Shown here: positions 6,919-7,406 of the stretch, in pieces
Position numbering within the stretch: position 1 is the stretch's first letter
Layout of the letters: each line of letters begins with the position of its first letter
Assembly: GCA_028288875.1 (NCBI GenBank)
Contig: JAQGHK010000045.1
Coordinates: forward strand, 1 to 7,406
DNA: 7,406 bases
Source of the DNA: Phycisphaerales bacterium
Lineage (GTDB): Bacteria; Planctomycetota; Phycisphaerae; Tepidisphaerales; Tepidisphaeraceae
Direction: 5' to 3'
Made by a program: the position numbers and the translations under genes
Notes under the pieces: generated by a model
Databases searched by the model: none
What the model was told of the DNA's origin: nothing
What the model saw: only the letters and a program-made list of their open reading frames with translations

Positions 6919-6922
6919 TCCT
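6919..6922 (-). promoter_or_regulatory. Ribosome binding site of the small partner gene, overlapping the parA stop
   Basis: AGGA on the minus strand (6922-6919) precedes ATG 6911-6909 by 7 nt. It shares bases with the parA TAG stop (6923-6921), so ribosomes ending parA would land at the next start, keeping the two products in proportion. Confidence 0.55.
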
Positions 6923-7406
6923 ATCGTTTTGTTTTTTGGGTTCGGCGTACGCGAGCCGTCACCGCGTCGGGCAGTATCTCGCGGAAGAGGTTTTCGACCT
7001 CAGCGGCGGCCTCGTCGGCCCGTGAACCGAGATTCCACACAACAGCCGCTTGGCCCGGGGCGTCTGCATAGATTTGGCGAAGAGTCATTGCCCCATTCGC
7101 CAGCGGCAGTTCGAGCGCGGCGGCGGCGTCTTTCATGTCTTTGGTGAGGCGATAACGCTTCCCGACCATGCTGAGAACGATGATCGCTTTGGGGATGCCG
7201 CCCCGGATGTTCTGCGCCTGCCGCAGCACTTCGGTGGCCGCAAACAAGGCACGGATTTCCAACATGGAGGCTTTGCAGGGCACCACGGCCAAGTCGCCGC
7301 GAAGCAGAAGAGCCCTCGCCCGCTCGGCGTCACTGCCGGGGCCATCGGCGACGACGAAGTCCGTCTCCTCGGCCAGCGCCGGGAGCTCGATAAAAATGTC
7401 GTTCGT
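6921..7406 (-). CDS. parA: ParA-type partition ATPase, C-terminal part (N-terminus beyond right edge)
   Basis: The frame is open to the window edge and gives 161 codons ending in TAG. Visible residues 16-24 are DFVVADGPG, a Walker B-type strand with its terminal Asp in the form usual for ParA/MinD ATPases. Next come ARALLLRGDLAVVPCKASMLEIRA, where 'DLAVVPC-S' is the typical strand after Walker B, and a helix ATEVLRQAQ. The strand AIIVLSMV precedes a basic KRYRLTKD. The C-terminal tail ARVRRTQKTKR is strongly basic and may contact DNA. The Walker A loop is missing because it lies outside the window. The family's role is ATP-driven segregation of plasmid copies together with a small DNA-binding partner, here the next gene. 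A start codon inside the window is not credible because the Walker B strand would be lost. Confidence 0.82.
   Translation of the reverse strand, partial: TNDIFIELPALAEETDFVVADGPGSDAERARALLLRGDLAVVPCKASMLEIRALFAATEVLRQAQNIRGGIPKAIIVLSMVGKRYRLTKDMKDAAAALELPLANGAMTLRQIYADAPGQAAVVWNLGSRADEAAAEVENLFREILPDAVTARVRRTQKTKR

Overview
The window looks like part of a plasmid, or a plasmid-derived element, from a planctomycete. The planctomycete assignment rests on one giant secreted protein. It has the short N-terminal LEPR-XLL-type motif (here VEPLEGRRLL), PKD, Ig-like, FN3 and carbohydrate-binding modules, and dockerin-like calcium loops of the 'DANYDGKVDFNDF' style common in Planctomycetota. The plasmid assignment rests on the right-hand third: a ParA-type ATPase, a small ribbon-helix-helix-like protein and a RepA_C-type initiator, followed by a candidate origin with iterons and DnaA boxes. 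No taxon below phylum can be named safely. Every recognised gene lies on the minus strand.

Reading in the direction of transcription (right to left): positions 7406-6921 hold the C-terminal 161 codons of a ParA-like partition ATPase. Positions 6911-6621 hold a 96-residue partner whose ribosome binding site overlaps the parA stop codon. Positions 6651-5677 hold the 324-residue Rep protein, which starts inside the partner gene. These three form a compact, probably translationally coupled replication and partition operon. A 475-bp gene-free stretch follows (5202-5676). Three GATTCAGCG iterons, an inverted pair of DnaA boxes that overlaps the end of rep, direct repeats and an AT-rich palindromic block make it a good candidate oriV. 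It also carries the leader of the next gene.

From 5156 to the left edge runs one very long surface or secreted protein frame. Its order is LEPR-XLL motif, beta-helix-like repeats with alternating F-x-Q-T-G-G and Y-x-L-S-G-G units, three PKD domains, an Ig-like domain, two dockerin-like EF-hand loops, two FN3 domains, a malectin-like module, a third FN3 and a CBM6-like module cut by the window edge. A single in-frame amber codon (2004-2006) splits this frame inside the Ig-like/dockerin junction. I translated the same frame by hand from 2003 down to 3 and found no further stop. No ATG, GTG or TTG precedes the dockerin loops. The most economical reading is one gene broken by a recent nonsense change (or a sequence error). 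Stop-codon readthrough is the more interesting alternative.

Functionally, the right side keeps the replicon copied and partitioned. The left side is cargo: a large polysaccharide-binding or adhesive exoprotein. No complete new defence or metabolic system is visible.
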